6,092 bases of DNA from Bacteroidales bacterium UBA6360 (GTDB lineage: Bacteria > Bacteroidota > Bacteroidia > Bacteroidales > UBA932), in NCBI GenBank assembly GCA_002440085.1, contig DJRM01000104.1, positions 1-6,092 on the forward strand, written 5' to 3'. Made by a program: the position numbers and the translations under genes. Each line of letters starts with the position of its first letter. Position 1 is the stretch's first letter. Shown here piece after piece: positions 5,242 through 6,092 of this stretch. Below the pieces are notes generated by a model. That model did no database searches. It was not told where the DNA came from and saw only the letters and a program-made list of their open reading frames with translations.

Positions 5242-6092
5242 ATGAAATTTACACGGTATTCTATCTTGGCGGCGGCCATATCCTCCGCATTGCTGCTGGC
5301 TTCCTGCGAAAAAAACATTGATTCTATCAGCGAAAATTTTCCTGCTGACGGAGTAGTAAGGATTGATGCTTCTGTAAGCGGTCTGATAACCAAAGCAGAT
5401 TTGCCTTATAGCGGATATACGGGCAGTGATCTCGGACTGTTTATTGATTACGGTGCCGGTGATTACTACAGTAAGGACAATGTCCGCTGGGTTAATAATA
5501 GCGGCACATGGACTCCGGAGAGCCAGCTCCTCTGGAAGAATGCACAAAGTCCGGTCGGCATATTCGCCTATGCTCCGCACATCAGCGGAGCGGATGACTA
5601 CACGGGTGTCGAGTTTTCCATTCCTTCTAATCAAGTGAACGGCACTTTCTCCGCTGATTTCCTTTGGTGCAGCATGCCCGGGTTTGTTCCTGCCGATGAT
5701 CTGATTGACCAAAAACTGAACATAACGTTCAGTCATGTGCTGGTGAAGCTGAAAGTCAATCTTATTTTTGGAAATGAATTCGGTGACTCGCATTCGGTCA
5801 AAGATGTGATTCTGAACGGGACTTCGAGCAAGGTAAGATGCGACCTTGCCAATAAGACGATCACAGATCTGGATCAGTCGTCCTCCAATGACATATCAAT
5901 GTGCAATACGGAGACCGGTGTTTACGAGGCCATATTCTTTCCTGGAAAAGGCCAGAAAAGCGGAGCCAGGATGCTTACGGTCGTGATGTCCGACAACAAG
6001 GCGTACAATGTAACACTTGACAGCGACCTGGAACTGTACTCGGGATATGCCTATACTATGAATGTCAAGGTGGGGAAGGATAAACTGGAGGC
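5242..6092 (+). CDS. Fimbrillin-family (Mfa/FimA-like) lipoprotein, 3' end cut by window edge
   Basis: The frame is open for 283 complete codons to the window end. The N-terminus MKFTRYS, a hydrophobic core and lipobox LASC place lipidated Cys at residue 22. The body follows the pattern of Bacteroidetes fimbrillins: an early LITKAD segment (48-53), a glycine/aspartate strand region (GSDLGLFIDYG), then SPVGIFAYAPH, then the conserved ITFSHVLVKLKV strand, and finally GYAYTMNVKVGKDKL near the end. Fimbrillins are exported as lipoproteins, clipped near the N-terminus by a surface protease, and polymerised by strand exchange into type V pili; others serve as anchors or tips. Basic residues R40 and K51 are possible processing sites (inference). 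An ATG 12 nt upstream (5230) is in frame and could be the start, adding MITF; an in-frame TGA at 5206-5208 limits the start to these two. The missing part is probably short, but a longer C-terminal domain cannot be excluded. It could be a stalk, tip or minor subunit. Confidence 0.78.
   Translation, partial: MKFTRYSILAAAISSALLLASCEKNIDSISENFPADGVVRIDASVSGLITKADLPYSGYTGSDLGLFIDYGAGDYYSKDNVRWVNNSGTWTPESQLLWKNAQSPVGIFAYAPHISGADDYTGVEFSIPSNQVNGTFSADFLWCSMPGFVPADDLIDQKLNITFSHVLVKLKVNLIFGNEFGDSHSVKDVILNGTSSKVRCDLANKTITDLDQSSSNDISMCNTETGVYEAIFFPGKGQKSGARMLTVVMSDNKAYNVTLDSDLELYSGYAYTMNVKVGKDKLE

Noticed and set aside
5074..5793. 239-codon minus-strand ORF opposite the fimbrillin gene
   Set aside because: The plus strand has a signal peptide, lipobox and family motifs over the same region; the antisense frame has no recognisable domain and overlaps the OMP end.
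3166..6092. Genomic island integrated at tRNA-Asp
   Set aside because: No integrase, no repeated copy of the tRNA 3' end and no insertion sequence are visible in the window, so only the position next to a tRNA speaks for it.

Overview
The window reads as chromosomal DNA from a member of the Bacteroidota, most likely a Bacteroidales gut-type bacterium. The evidence is three promoters of the TTTG / TAnnTTTG class, starts without Shine-Dalgarno sequences, a fimbrillin-type lipoprotein, and a UvrA of Bacteroidetes character. GC-rich housekeeping sequence sits beside more AT-rich intergenic DNA. The genus cannot be fixed from this sequence alone.

Layout. Positions 1-2953 (minus strand) hold nearly all of uvrA, the damage-recognition ATPase of nucleotide excision repair; only the extreme C-terminus is cut off by the window edge. 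Positions 2954-3165 are a divergent intergenic region with a very good promoter for the following tRNA and a weaker candidate promoter for uvrA. A tRNA-Asp(GTC) gene with encoded CCA lies at 3166-3242 and runs directly into a 16-bp-stem intrinsic terminator.

Downstream on the plus strand are envelope genes. A small lipoprotein (3371-3784) is followed after 3 nt by a 443-residue outer-membrane beta-barrel protein (3788-5119), very probably one operon. After about 110 bp comes a separately promoted fimbrillin-family lipoprotein (5242 to the window end, 3' incomplete), a likely type V pilus subunit or related surface adhesin.

The most interesting signal is the promoter of the lipoprotein/barrel operon. 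A run of nine G residues occupies the spacer between its -33 TTTG and its -7 TATATTTG, which are 20 nt apart. This is the arrangement expected of a promoter switched by slipped-strand changes in tract length, and it would make a surface lipoprotein and an outer-membrane protein phase-variable together. Other points are a 13-bp perfect inverted repeat early in the barrel gene, an acidic/Ser-Thr-Gly-rich insertion in the UvrA linker, and a near-leaderless start overlapped by a two-codon ORF.
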